From Xylanibacter ruminicola (GTDB lineage: Bacteria > Bacteroidota > Bacteroidia > Bacteroidales > Bacteroidaceae): DNA of 64,000 nt. Below, piece after piece: positions 37,488-46,171 of the stretch; the first letter of the stretch is position 1, and each line of letters starts with the position of its first letter. The translations under genes and the position numbers were made by a program. The stretch spans positions 54,355 through 118,354 of the forward strand of contig NZ_FRBD01000017.1 in assembly GCF_900142525.1 (NCBI RefSeq), read 5' to 3'. The notes below the pieces were generated by a model. It was not told where the DNA came from and did not search any database. It worked only from the letters and a program-made list of their open reading frames with translations.

Positions 37488-38564
37488 ATGAATAGTTTCG
37501 GGCAGATATTCAGGCTGACAACGTTTGGCGAGAGTCACGGAGAGGCTGTGGGGGGTGTGGTTGATGGCATGCCTGCTGGCATCGACATCGATGTAGACTT
37601 CATTCAAAGCGAACTCAATCGCCGTCGTCCAGGTCAGAGCAAAATCACTACATCGCGCAATGAGGCCGATAAGATAGAGATTCTTAGTGGTGTGTTCGAA
37701 GGCAAGTCAACAGGCTGCCCCATCGGATTCATAGTACGTAACACTAACCAGCACTCGCAGGACTACGAGAATATGCGCTGCATTTTCCGTCCATCGCATG
37801 CTGACTACACCTACTATCAGAAATACGGCATTCGCGACCATCGCGGTGGCGGGCGCACATCGGCGCGCATCACTATCAGCCGTTGCGTAGGTGGAGCATT
37901 GGCCAAACTGGTGCTTCGACAGAAGGGCATCAGCATTCAGGCCTATACATCGCAGGTAGGCGATATAGCGCTGGAGAAGGATTACAAGCTCTACAACCTG
38001 GATCTTACCGAGACTAACGCCGTTCGCTGTCCTGATGCTGAGAAGGCGACACAGATGGAGGAGCTGATTACCCAAGTAAAAGCTGAGGGCGACACCATCG
38101 GAGGCGTCATCACCTGTGTGATTAAAGGCTGCCCTGCAGGACTTGGCGAACCTGAGTTCGACAAGCTGCACGCTGCCCTGGGCTCGGCCATGCTGAGTAT
38201 CAATGCCGTGAAAGGCTTTGAATATGGCGAGGGATTCAACTTCGCCAGCATGCGTGGAAGCCAGGTGAACGATGTGTTTAAGCGCGATGAGGATGGCAAC
38301 ATCACCACCGCCACCAATCACAGCGGCGGCATACAGGGTGGAATAAGTAACGGACAAGATATATACTTCCGTGTGGCTTTCAAACCAGTGGCCACTATAC
38401 TTACTGAACAGGAAACAGTAGATATGGAGGGAAATCCCACCACATTTACTGCTCGCGGACGACACGATCCGTGCGTTTTGCCACGTGCAGTTCCTGTGGT
38501 AGAAAGTATGGCTGCAATGACCATTTTAGACTATATTTTACTCCAAAAAGCAGTAATTTTATAG
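37488..38564 (+). CDS. aroC: Chorismate synthase
   Basis: AroC makes chorismate, the branch point of aromatic amino acid synthesis, using reduced FMN. The 358 residues carry the family signatures [35 protein letters not shown] (in part) and [17 protein letters not shown] use the ATG at 37488, which follows directly on a 7-bp repeat array. No other aro gene is near. Confidence 0.97.
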   Translation: MNSFGQIFRLTTFGESHGEAVGGVVDGMPAGIDIDVDFIQSELNRRRPGQSKITTSRNEADKIEILSGVFEGKSTGCPIGFIVRNTNQHSQDYENMRCIFRPSHADYTYYQKYGIRDHRGGGRTSARITISRCVGGALAKLVLRQKGISIQAYTSQVGDIALEKDYKLYNLDLTETNAVRCPDAEKATQMEELITQVKAEGDTIGGVITCVIKGCPAGLGEPEFDKLHAALGSAMLSINAVKGFEYGEGFNFASMRGSQVNDVFKRDEDGNITTATNHSGGIQGGISNGQDIYFRVAFKPVATILTEQETVDMEGNPTTFTARGRHDPCVLPRAVPVVESMAAMTILDYILLQKAVIL

Positions 38565-38601
38565 AAAAATGCCCCATGAATGCAAAATATTGCAAAAAAC
38601 A

Positions 38602-38633
38602 TTTGGTAGTTTAGAAAAGTATTTGTACCTTTG
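38602..38633 (+). promoter_or_regulatory. Promoter of a small intergenic RNA
   Basis: TTTG at 38602-38605 and TACCTTTG at 38626-38633 are exactly 20 bp apart. It is downstream of aroC on the same strand with no gene before the terminator at 38703. Confidence 0.7.
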
Positions 38634-38637
38634 CAGC

Positions 38638-38740
38638 GCATTCAGGGATTTGTGAAAACCCCGGAATAGCTTTAGTTAAGTCTAGTTTAGTTTTTGTGTT
38701 GGTTGAGGGCTAGCAATTGCTAGCCCTCAAATTTTGTATT
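38638..38740 (+). ncRNA. Candidate small RNA between aroC and pyrD
   Basis: A strong promoter (38602-38633) and a 28-bp perfect palindrome (38703-38730, arms of 14 bases, TTGAGGGCTAGCAA and complement) followed by ATTTTG bracket about 95 nt without a start codon and ORF of note. The 5' part can form a GGGaTTT-GTG-AAAaCCC hairpin. The middle is U-rich and single-stranded. This is the usual layout of a trans-acting sRNA. No known family is recognised. Confidence 0.55.
38703..38740. terminator. Palindromic terminator between aroC and pyrD
   Basis: A 28-bp perfect palindrome, with a T-rich stretch on the plus side. It may end the small RNA and, read from the other strand, the pyrK-pyrD transcript. 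Confidence 0.75.
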
Positions 38741-38762
38741 TACCCAAAAGAAGCTCTGATTT

Positions 38763-39668
38763 TTAAATCACTCCGATGATCTCGTCTACCGATTGGCATC
38801 CGTGTGCATCAAGCCAATCGTTAATACCATCGCGAACCTTGATGCTGACAGCAGGATCAAGGAAGTTGGCTGTACCTATTTCGATAGCTGTTGCGCCAGC
38901 CATCAGGAACTCTATGGCATCCTTAGCCGTACTGATGCCACCCAAACCTATTACAGGAATGTTCACAGCCTTAGCCACCTGCCAAACCATACGCAGAGCC
39001 ACAGGCTTCACGCAAGGACCACTCAGTCCGCCTGTATTGATGCTCAGCAGCGTCTTGCGCTTCTCGATATCGATAGCCATACCCATCAGCGTGTTGATAA
39101 GCGATACGCTGTCGGCTCCCTCAGCCTCTACGGCACGGGCAATCTCTGTGATATCAGTCACGTTAGGACTCAGTTTCACAATCAGCGTCTTGTGATAGCG
39201 GGCTCTTACGGCCTTTACCACACTGGCAGCGCCAGCACAGGTCACACCAAATGCCATACCGCCATCCTTGACGTTAGGGCACGAGATGTTCAGCTCGATA
39301 GCAGGAATGTTCTCGAGAGCATCGATACGGGCAGCACACTCCGCATAGTCTTCAGGACTTGAGCCACTCACGTTCACTATCATATTGGTGTCGATATCCC
39401 TTATCTGGGGATAGATATGCTCGCAGAAATAGTCAACACCCTTGTTCTGCAATCCCACACAGTTCAGCATACCGCTGGCTGTCTCGGCCATACGCGGATA
39501 GTCGTTACCCTGACGTGGATTCAGCGTGGTACCCTTCACAATAATACCGCCAATACCATCGATAGGCATCAGGTCGGCAAACTCCAGTCCGTAGCCGAAA
39601 GTGCCCGATGCAGTCATCACAGGGTTCTTCAGCTCAAGGTCTTTTATTTTTACATTTAGTCTTGCCAT
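38763..39668 (-). CDS. pyrD: Dihydroorotate dehydrogenase, class 1B catalytic subunit
   Basis: PyrD oxidises dihydroorotate to orotate in pyrimidine synthesis. The 301-residue TIM barrel shows TASGTFGYG near the N-terminus, [24 protein letters not shown] and PVIGLGGI. The protein is the NAD-dependent 1B type because pyrK lies directly upstream and overlaps it by 13 bp. It has the normal length. Confidence 0.96.
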   Translation of the reverse strand: MARLNVKIKDLELKNPVMTASGTFGYGLEFADLMPIDGIGGIIVKGTTLNPRQGNDYPRMAETASGMLNCVGLQNKGVDYFCEHIYPQIRDIDTNMIVNVSGSSPEDYAECAARIDALENIPAIELNISCPNVKDGGMAFGVTCAGAASVVKAVRARYHKTLIVKLSPNVTDITEIARAVEAEGADSVSLINTLMGMAIDIEKRKTLLSINTGGLSGPCVKPVALRMVWQVAKAVNIPVIGLGGISTAKDAIEFLMAGATAIEIGTANFLDPAVSIKVRDGINDWLDAHGCQSVDEIIGVI

Positions 39669-40429
39669 AACAGTTTCTTAATATTAAACACGGGTCCATC
39701 CTTACAAACACACAGATTGCCCTCTGTGGTCTTCTCTACACAGCACAAGCAGGCACCCAGTCCGCATGCCATCAGATTCTCGAGCGATACCTCACAGTCA
39801 ACGTCATTCTGACGCGCATAGCGAGCCACAGCCTTCATCATAGGCGTTGGGCCACAAGTGCTGATACGGTCGAAGCGCTCCTGGCTCAGGATAGAGTGGT
39901 TAGTCACAAATCCCTTCTCGCCCATCGAGCCATCCTCGGTTGTTACGTACGCGCGCCCGTACTTATTAAATATGGGCAGCATCAGCAGATCGTTGGCTGT
40001 ACGTGCACCAAGCAGGAAGGTAGGTTCAATGCCCTGGCGCTTCATCTCGGCACCCATATACAACAGTGGAGCCACACCAACGCCTCCACCCACCAGCAGC
40101 ACCTTCTCGCCCTGCTTGGCAGGCGTAAAGCCATTACCCAGAGGCAACACGCAGTTCAACACATCGCCACACTGCAACTTGGCCAACTGCTTGGTACCAT
40201 CGCCTACGGTGGCCACTAGCAGCCAGAGCTCGTTATTCTCGCGATCCACAAAGTTAATGGAAATAGGGCGGCGCAGGAATGTTGATGGCGATCCATCAAC
40301 TCGCACCTCTACAAACTGACCGGGCAGCATCTCAGGCAGGGCAGTTTCGTGTGTCAGTTTTATGAGCACATAACGCTGATGAATCTGTTCTACCTGCTTA
40401 ACCTTTAGGTCTAGTATATACTTCTTCAT
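39656..40429 (-). CDS. pyrK: Dihydroorotate dehydrogenase electron-transfer subunit
   Basis: A 257-residue iron-sulfur flavoprotein that passes electrons from PyrD to NAD. The ferredoxin reductase-like FAD domain (FLRRPISI) and NAD domain ([13 protein letters not shown]) are followed by the [2Fe-2S] cluster motif CGLGACLCC with a fourth Cys in CVCKDGPVF. It is the promoter-proximal gene of the pyrK-pyrD operon, which starts with a -7 box near 40450. Confidence 0.95.
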   Translation of the reverse strand: MKKYILDLKVKQVEQIHQRYVLIKLTHETALPEMLPGQFVEVRVDGSPSTFLRRPISINFVDRENNELWLLVATVGDGTKQLAKLQCGDVLNCVLPLGNGFTPAKQGEKVLLVGGGVGVAPLLYMGAEMKRQGIEPTFLLGARTANDLLMLPIFNKYGRAYVTTEDGSMGEKGFVTNHSILSQERFDRISTCGPTPMMKAVARYARQNDVDCEVSLENLMACGLGACLCCVEKTTEGNLCVCKDGPVFNIKKLLWQD

Positions 40430-40486
40430 ACTACGAATTTTTTAAATCGGGTACAAAGATACAACTATTTTTTGAAACCACAAAAA

Positions 40487-40975
40487 TTATTTCTTGGCAG
40501 GTACAAAAGTATCCCAGGTCTGATCATCATAGAACACACGGATCTCGATGACTTTACGCTGCGGTTTGTCTTGTATTTTTACCTCTTGATGAACGATTTC
40601 CGGGTGTGTAGTCCTTACACTATTAAAATTCTGGGGTGTCTGAGGAGCAATTTGAGGGGCCACCTGAGGGACTGTATCAAAATCTAGCATCGGATTTTGA
40701 TCGATAGGGTGGGTATCAACAGCACTATCAGCATCCGAAAACAGATCCCTAGAAGGGGTGTTTGGGGCCAGATACATGTCGCCTGAACCAAACATCAACC
40801 AATCGGTATTGATGTTAGGAATTTTCTTTTTAATGGCTTCCACGATGTTAAGGGTGGGTCTGGTTCTGCCATTAAAGATGCTACTAAGGGTAGCCGGACT
40901 CTGACCAATGTAGTCGGCGAAGAGCTGTTGAGTCATGTGCTGAGACTCCATAATTTGCCTGATTCTATCTTTCAT
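40487..40975 (-). CDS. Helix-turn-helix protein with a C-terminal domain
   Basis: A 162-residue protein with an N-terminal Cro/CI HTH (HMTQQLFADYIGQSPATLSS, then IFNGRTRPTLNIVEAI). A Pro/Gln-rich linker (about 95-115) and a short C-terminal segment IEIRVFYDDQTWDTFVPAKK follow. Such proteins are common single-gene regulators in Bacteroidetes; the target is unknown. An upstream palindrome-containing stretch of 700 bp without genes may hold its operator. Confidence 0.82.
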   Translation of the reverse strand: MKDRIRQIMESQHMTQQLFADYIGQSPATLSSIFNGRTRPTLNIVEAIKKKIPNINTDWLMFGSGDMYLAPNTPSRDLFSDADSAVDTHPIDQNPMLDFDTVPQVAPQIAPQTPQNFNSVRTTHPEIVHQEVKIQDKPQRKVIEIRVFYDDQTWDTFVPAKK

Positions 40976-41696
40976 ATCTTATCATGATGTACTTTTAGGG
41001 GCCATTGGGCCCGTTTTTCTTTCAGTTTACAAAGGTAAAACAAAAAATTGAATTATACAACAAATGTAGATACAATTTAAGATTTTATAATTTAAGTTTA
41101 TGGTTTTATATTTGTAAATCAAAAATTAGATTTGGCGTATAGAGAGGTTTGAAGTTATAAATCTAAATTTTAGATAAATAAACTGCACAAACCTATATTT
41201 TAGTGCATTTTTGTAACTAACTGGGTATAAATGAACTATTTACATATAACAATACGTTTTCTAGGGCAAAATTCACTTTTTGCCTGTTTTTGGGCTTATA
41301 GATGGAACATTTTTATGCATAATCGTTATAACTGATTGAGTTTTAAGTATTTATATATGTATATACTGGTATGTATAAATATGAATATACAAATCAGAAT
41401 CTTAAAATTCAGATATTGATATTTAAATATTAAATCCTGATTCACGTCTTTAAATCTCTAAATTCTAAACTCTAAACTATATAATTTCTAAATATTGGTT
41501 CGAATTTACGAACTTGAATTTAGAAAGCGTAATCAAAATAAATGTGAAAGCCAAATTCCAGATGTCCCAAAATGGCGAATTTCTTCATTTCTCACGTATT
41601 CTGCACCGTTCTACGAAATTCTGGAAATACGCGAGTTTTGAAGGGGTAAGAATCCTCGTAACTCCCCTATTTCTCAGGCATTTAGGCACAAAAAAA
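40976..41696. other. AT-rich intergenic stretch
   Basis: No credible gene is seen. A minus-strand promoter for the HTH gene lies near 41027-41034 (CAAAGGTA). A short heptad array TCTAAAT-TCTAAAC-TCTAAAC occurs at 41457-41477. A plus-strand frame of 74 codons at 41514-41738 has no family resemblance and is unlikely to be real. Confidence 0.5.
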
Positions 41697-41720
41697 GCAC
41701 TCATCAAGAGTGCATTTTTT
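41697..41720. terminator. Hairpin terminator after holA
   Basis: GCACTC-ATCAA-GAGTGC is flanked by A7 on the left and T6 on the right, so it can work on both strands. It ends the holA transcript coming from the right. Confidence 0.8.
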
Positions 41721-41750
41721 GCAAATTCTAGAGCTTAAAACCTACCCTAT

Positions 41751-42779
41751 TTAGTGTAAAATGTAAAAAATCAGTTCTTTCATAAGCTCACCAGCAGAGG
41801 TATTTGGGTTATCCAGACCCTTACTTTTGGCGTCAATCTCTCGTATCTTCGAAATGATCTGCATCACCTTCATTCCAGAGTAGTTTCTCATACCCGTCAT
41901 GTAGTCCTTCGCAGCCCATGGATTTCTCAATTCCAGCCATTCTGCTACCGCCTCCTGGCTCTTATTATTTGGCGCATAAAACGCAATCATCAAATTTTGG
42001 AAGTATCCGAAGAGCAACGGGAGAAATGAGTAGATGGAACCAGCCTTTGGATTTTCGTCAAAATATTTTATTATCTGATTTGCCTTGTACACATTGCGAC
42101 TCACAATGGCATCGCGCAACTCGAATCCGTTAAACTCTTTGCTCACTCCAATCTGGTCTTCCACAATCTGTGGAGTCACTACCCTATTCCCCTCAGGCAG
42201 CGAAAGTATCACCTTGTCGAGCTCGCCAACCAGTCTGCTCAAATCTGCGCCAATATTCTCAGCTATCATCTGCACGCTCTTCACGTCAATCTTCACCTGG
42301 CGTGATTTCAGATAGTTCTCGATGAAAGCTGGCAGATCTCTATCCTTGAGTTTTGCACTCTCAAACAAGATGCCCGACGATTTTATCGCCTTCACGTAGC
42401 CCGATTTTCTGCCGTCGATCTTGCCGTTTTTGTGGCACATCACCAGTATGGTTGATGCCATAGGCTGACTGAAATAACGCTCCAGCGCCTCGGTGTTCTT
42501 GATATTCTGCGCCTCTTTCACTATCACCACCTGCTTTTCGGCCATCATAGGATAACGGCGCGCCAGGTCGGCTATCTGCGATGCATTGACATCCGATCCA
42601 AAGAGTATCGTCTGGTTAAAGTCGCGTTCTTCGGGCTGCAGGGCATGCTCTGCGATATAGTCGGCTATCTTGTCGATATAGTACGGTTCATCGCCCATCA
42701 GATAGTAGACGGGCGCGTATTTTCCAGCCTCCAAATCGCGCATTATACTCTCAAAACTTGCATTTTTTGCCTCAGCCAT
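41751..42779 (-). CDS. holA: DNA polymerase III delta subunit
   Basis: HolA is the clamp-loader wrench that opens the sliding clamp. The 342-residue protein shows PVYYLMGDEPYYIDKIADYI at the N-terminus (DEP motif of the family), a degenerate AAA+ core without Walker A, and the C-terminal collar domain (YMTGMRNYSGMKVMQIISKIREID, quoted in part). Sequence conservation is low but position and pattern fit. It is divergent from an HsdR-N-like gene with overlapping promoters. Confidence 0.9.
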   Translation of the reverse strand: MAEAKNASFESIMRDLEAGKYAPVYYLMGDEPYYIDKIADYIAEHALQPEERDFNQTILFGSDVNASQIADLARRYPMMAEKQVVIVKEAQNIKNTEALERYFSQPMASTILVMCHKNGKIDGRKSGYVKAIKSSGILFESAKLKDRDLPAFIENYLKSRQVKIDVKSVQMIAENIGADLSRLVGELDKVILSLPEGNRVVTPQIVEDQIGVSKEFNGFELRDAIVSRNVYKANQIIKYFDENPKAGSIYSFLPLLFGYFQNLMIAFYAPNNKSQEAVAEWLELRNPWAAKDYMTGMRNYSGMKVMQIISKIREIDAKSKGLDNPNTSAGELMKELIFYILH

Positions 42780-42827
42780 AGTGCTATTTCAATTATTATT
42801 TGTATTTTTGCCTGCAAATTTACAAAA

Positions 42828-43277
42828 ATGTTTCGATTAAACCTCCCTACATACGAAATAAAAATCGCCCAACAGGGCAATAAGCAACTAATTTTCGACA
42901 TTTTACGCAGAAAATACGTTGCTTTGACGCCTGAGGAATGGGTTCGTCAGCACTTTGTGCACTATCTTATAGACCACAAAGGTTACCCCGCAGGACTGTT
43001 GGGCAACGAGATAGAACTCAGTGTTGGCGAAAAGCATCTGCGTTGCGACTCCGTATTATATAATAAGGTGACCCAGCCCCAGATGATTATCGAATACAAG
43101 GCCCCCACAATAAAACTTCAGCAGAAGACGTTCGACCAGATTTCGGCCTACAATCTCCTGCTGAAGGTGGATTACCTGATTGTCAGTAACGGCATGCAGC
43201 ACATCTGCTGCCGTATGGATTACGAGAACCAAAAATATTGCTTTCTCGAGGACATTCCCGACTATCAGAATTTATAA
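42828..43277 (+). CDS. Orphan HsdR N-terminal-like nuclease-fold protein
   Basis: A 149-residue protein resembling the stand-alone type I restriction R-subunit N-terminal domain (HSDR_N_2). The PD-(D/E)xK core is visible: an early acidic residue in LGNEIELSVG, CDSVLYN, then IIEYKAP carrying the ExK pair. There is no helicase part and no hsdM or hsdS gene nearby. Such orphans are widespread next to holA in Bacteroidetes; the role is unknown. The ATG at 42828 follows a -7-like TATTTTTGCC. Confidence 0.8.
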   Translation: MFRLNLPTYEIKIAQQGNKQLIFDILRRKYVALTPEEWVRQHFVHYLIDHKGYPAGLLGNEIELSVGEKHLRCDSVLYNKVTQPQMIIEYKAPTIKLQQKTFDQISAYNLLLKVDYLIVSNGMQHICCRMDYENQKYCFLEDIPDYQNL

Positions 43278-43291
43278 CAAAAATCTCTCTC

Positions 43292-44170
43292 TTAAGCCAT
43301 ATCGTTAGCATCGGCAGCCTTCTTTGATGAAGCTGACGATGTAGATGTGCCACTCGACTTGCGGATGGCGCGCTTAGCACCTCTCTTCTTCTCGTCGGCT
43401 GCTGCAGCTGGCTTCTCAATCTTTACGCCTGCAAGCTCTGGGTCAATCATGATTCGTCCGCAGTACTCACAAACAATGATCTTCTTGTGCATCTTGATAT
43501 CAAGCTGGCGCTGGGGGGGAATCTTGTTGAAGCAACCACCGCAGGCATCACGCTGTACGTAAACGATACCCAGACCGTTGCGAGCGTTCTTACGGATGCG
43601 CTTGAACGATGTAAGCAGTCGGCCCTCAATCTTAGCCTCCAGAGTCTTAACAGTCTCCTTCAGCTTCTCCTCCTCTACGCGGGTTTCTTCCATAATCTCC
43701 TCCAGCTCGTTCTTCTTCACGTCCAGATCGCCCTGACGCTCAGCTATCAGAGCCTCGCTGTTAGCCTTCTCCTGCTCCTTGTCGGCAATCTTATTGTTTG
43801 CCTCGCGAATCTTCTTATTACAGAGCTCAATCTCCAGTGTCTGGAACTCAATCTCCTTCGAGAGTGTGTCGTACTCACGGTTGTTCTTCACCTCGTTCAA
43901 CTGAGCCTTGTAGCGCTCTACGCTGGCCTCGGCATCAGCAATCTCACCCTTCTTCTGGCTGATAGCTCTCTGATAGTCAGCGATGTCGGCAGCAATCTTA
44001 TCTACACGTGTTGTCAAGCCCTCGATTTCGTCTTCCAGGTCCTGTACTTCCAGTGGCAGCTCGCCACGCAGTGCACGCTTCTCGTCGATAGCCGAGAGAG
44101 CTGTCTGCAGCTGATAAAGCGTCTTCAGGCGCTCTTCTACTGATAACTCTGATGGATCTTTCTTTGCCAT
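43292..44170 (-). CDS. Coiled-coil zinc-ribbon protein (DUF164/CdsZ-like)
   Basis: A 292-residue protein with a long antiparallel coiled coil (about residues 20-190). A C4 zinc ribbon follows with CGGCFNKIPPQRQ and CEYCGRIM, then an Ala/Ser/Lys-rich disordered tail. Members of this family bind nucleic acid or act as chaperone-like factors; the function in Bacteroidetes is not settled. It is 18 bp downstream of the Nif3-like gene, a conserved pairing, and is likely co-transcribed. Confidence 0.88.
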   Translation of the reverse strand: MAKKDPSELSVEERLKTLYQLQTALSAIDEKRALRGELPLEVQDLEDEIEGLTTRVDKIAADIADYQRAISQKKGEIADAEASVERYKAQLNEVKNNREYDTLSKEIEFQTLEIELCNKKIREANNKIADKEQEKANSEALIAERQGDLDVKKNELEEIMEETRVEEEKLKETVKTLEAKIEGRLLTSFKRIRKNARNGLGIVYVQRDACGGCFNKIPPQRQLDIKMHKKIIVCEYCGRIMIDPELAGVKIEKPAAAADEKKRGAKRAIRKSSGTSTSSASSKKAADANDMA

Positions 44171-44188
44171 AATCTTTATGAAATTATT

Positions 44189-44971
44189 TTAAATGTATAA
44201 TATTGGATTCGTATTTGTCTCAGCGATGTAGGTTTTCACGTCTGGGCACTCCTTCCGGATGATTTCCTCGAAAATTTCAGCCGTATACTGCTCGCTCTGA
44301 TAGTGACCTATCACGCATATCTGAATCGTCTGTTCGTAGCCGAAGTACTGGTGATAGTGCATCTCGCCTGTAATAAACGCATCTGCCTGATTCTTAACGG
44401 CTTCGTCCAGCAAAAAGTCGCCCGCACCGCCACATAATGCCACGCGCTTGATAGGGCGACGTAGCAGTTCGTTACACATGGCGCACTCCACGCCGAAGGC
44501 CTTTTTCACAGCGATGATGAAATCGTCGGCAGCCTGCGGTTCGGCCAGCTCGCCCACTACCCCACTTCCTGCCTCGCCATCAGCTCCGGCAGGTGCTAAA
44601 AACTTTACATCCTGAAGCCCTAGCTTCTCGGCTATGCGGTAGTTCACACCACCCTTGGCATTATCCATGTTGGTGTGCATCGATACCACTGCTATACCCT
44701 TCTGTATAGCACTCATCACGGTGCGCTGCACGTCGTTCAGATCGCTAATCGTCTTCAGTCCACGAAACAACAGCGGATGGTGGCTCACAATCAGATTGCA
44801 ACCCTTCGCCATGGCCTCGTCAACGATACGTTCGTTCACGTCCAGACACAATAATGCCCCTGAAACCTCCGTCTCTGTCAGTCCAACTTGTAGGCCAGCA
44901 TTATCCCAGCTTTCCTGCAAGGGCAGAGGCGCGAAACGTTCAAGGGCGCTCAGCACTTCTTTTATTTTCAC
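44189..44971 (-). CDS. Nif3-like dinuclear metal-centre protein
   Basis: A 260-residue NIF3/GTP cyclohydrolase I type 2-like protein. The metal-binding motifs SHHPLLFRGLK and the C-terminal GHYQSEQYTAE are present, with an insert between the two halves. These proteins form toroidal hexamers. Their substrate is uncertain despite the annotation as GTP cyclohydrolase. It lies directly upstream of the zinc-ribbon gene. Confidence 0.92.
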   Translation of the reverse strand: MKIKEVLSALERFAPLPLQESWDNAGLQVGLTETEVSGALLCLDVNERIVDEAMAKGCNLIVSHHPLLFRGLKTISDLNDVQRTVMSAIQKGIAVVSMHTNMDNAKGGVNYRIAEKLGLQDVKFLAPAGADGEAGSGVVGELAEPQAADDFIIAVKKAFGVECAMCNELLRRPIKRVALCGGAGDFLLDEAVKNQADAFITGEMHYHQYFGYEQTIQICVIGHYQSEQYTAEIFEEIIRKECPDVKTYIAETNTNPILYI

Positions 44972-44992
44972 GGGTGCAAAGTTACAAATAAA

Positions 44993-45020
44993 AGTGAATA
45001 GTGGATAGTGAATAGTGAAT
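44993..45020. repeat. Heptanucleotide tandem repeat
   Basis: Four units AGTGAAT (one as AGTGGAT) with period 7 lie upstream of the Nif3-like gene. Confidence 0.85.
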
Positions 45021-45065
45021 AATTTTAATATTTTTAACCATTTCTCGCTTTTAGCCTCTCTCTGC

Positions 45066-45821
45066 TCACCACTGTTTCAGATCGGCTTTTGCCTCAATCC
45101 TACGCTCTGTTTTATCATCGAGAGCAGGGAAGAAGTCGATGCCAGTCACGCGTTCCACCTCATCTACGCTACACACAGCGTTCTCTATCAGCTGTTTTTT
45201 GCCCTCGTTACGATATATAAACCCTATGGCCTTAGGCTCGCCCTTGCGGCATAATATCACCTTATAGAAGCGCGTGGGCACCCATACCTTGTTTTTTCCA
45301 ATCGTCTTCTGCTCCACCCCTTTCTGGTCGAATATGGGGCCGCACACGATGTCTATCGCACCATATTTCCTTGCCCATTCGCGACATTTCATCTCCACAT
45401 CGTTCCACTCATACTTGTTCAGTCCGTGGTTCTGCGGACAGATGTTAGTAAACAGAAAGCTTTCTGTCATTGCCTGTTTATCCCACTTATTGTCGCCAGC
45501 AGGACACATGTGTCCGCGATCGTAGCGCGAGTTGTAGTAGTCCTGATTGGTGGCTCTGGGCGCAGCCACATTCTCATCCTCAGCAAACACCTCCTCCTTT
45601 CGCTGATATCTGCCACGCGTATGCGCATCTGTCAGGTGCCACGCCACCCAGTTGGGCGTCTTTGTCTTGCTGTTATACGATGTGGTGTATCCCTTTCGCT
45701 GCAATATCAGCTCTGCCCTATCCTTCAGCGGTGCTGGCATCTCGTACTTCACTTGCCCCTCGCACGCCGTAGCCACCAGAGTCAAAAGAGCTATACTTAT
45801 ATTAAATAATGTACCTTTCAT
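45066..45821 (-). CDS. Exported DNA/RNA non-specific endonuclease
   Basis: A 251-residue nuclease of the beta-beta-alpha-metal family (Serratia nuclease type). The active-site motif DRGHMCPAGDNK is intact, as is the metal-ligand Asn in the FTNICPQNHGLNKYEWN region. A signal peptide covers about residues 1-22 (LLTLVATACEG), with a possible lipobox. It probably degrades extracellular nucleic acid for nutrition. I chose the ATG at 45821. It is the last core gene before the tRNA-His element. Confidence 0.92.
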   Translation of the reverse strand: MKGTLFNISIALLTLVATACEGQVKYEMPAPLKDRAELILQRKGYTTSYNSKTKTPNWVAWHLTDAHTRGRYQRKEEVFAEDENVAAPRATNQDYYNSRYDRGHMCPAGDNKWDKQAMTESFLFTNICPQNHGLNKYEWNDVEMKCREWARKYGAIDIVCGPIFDQKGVEQKTIGKNKVWVPTRFYKVILCRKGEPKAIGFIYRNEGKKQLIENAVCSVDEVERVTGIDFFPALDDKTERRIEAKADLKQW

Positions 45822-45904
45822 GCCTGCAAAATTAGCATATAACCAGCAAAAATCCAAATAAAAAGCCTAAAAACACAGATTTTTCGAAAAAACTGCATTA
45901 AAAA

Positions 45905-45936
45905 TTTGGCCAATTCAAAAAAACTCTGTACCTTTG
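45905..45936 (+). promoter_or_regulatory. Promoter of tRNA-His
   Basis: TTTG at 45905-45908 and TACCTTTG at 45929-45936 are exactly 20 bp apart, directly upstream of the tRNA. Confidence 0.8.
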
Positions 45937-45954
45937 CACCCGCAATTCAGAAAT

Positions 45955-46029
45955 GGTGCCCGTAGTTCAGTTGGTTAGAGCGTCAGATTGTGGTTCTGAA
46001 TGTCGTGGGTTCGAGTCCCACCGGGCACC
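45955..46029 (+). tRNA. tRNA-His (GTG)
   Basis: The cloverleaf is complete: acceptor GTGCCCG / CGGGCAC, anticodon stem TCAGA / TCTGA with loop TTGTGGT (anticodon GTG), T arm GTGGG-TTCGAGT-CCCAC. The extra G at 45955 opposite C73 at 46029 is the hallmark of tRNA-His. CCA is not encoded. Its 3' part from 45985 is the left attachment site of the integrated element, repeated at 60303-60348. Confidence 0.97.
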
Positions 46030-46030
46030 C
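45985..46030 (+). repeat. Left attachment site (attL) in tRNA-His
   Basis: This 46-bp segment, from the anticodon arm to the tRNA end, recurs at 60303-60348. The first 21 bp and the acceptor end are identical. The T-stem differs by paired changes. A tyrosine integrase gene starts 142 bp to the right. Confidence 0.88.
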
Positions 46031-46037
46031 TCCACAA

Positions 46038-46066
46038 ACTCCTGTGAGTCAATGACTTACGGGAGT
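46038..46066 (+). terminator. Terminator after tRNA-His
   Basis: A 13-bp stem ACTCCTGTGAGTC / GACTTACGGGAGT with loop AAT, followed by TCTGTTTT. The core resembles the hairpin after the attR copy (60354-60386). Confidence 0.8.
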
Positions 46067-46171
46067 TCTGTTTTGTGAGGATATGACTTAAACAGCATCA
46101 TAATACCCTCTTTTTGGGTCAAAATCCGTTGATTTAGCCCATTTTGTTTACCGCTAAAATTTTAACGTAAG

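Noticed and set aside
41514..41738. A 74-codon plus-strand gene upstream of the holA terminator
   Set aside because: It lies in AT-rich intergenic DNA and its end runs into a terminator hairpin, with no family resemblance.
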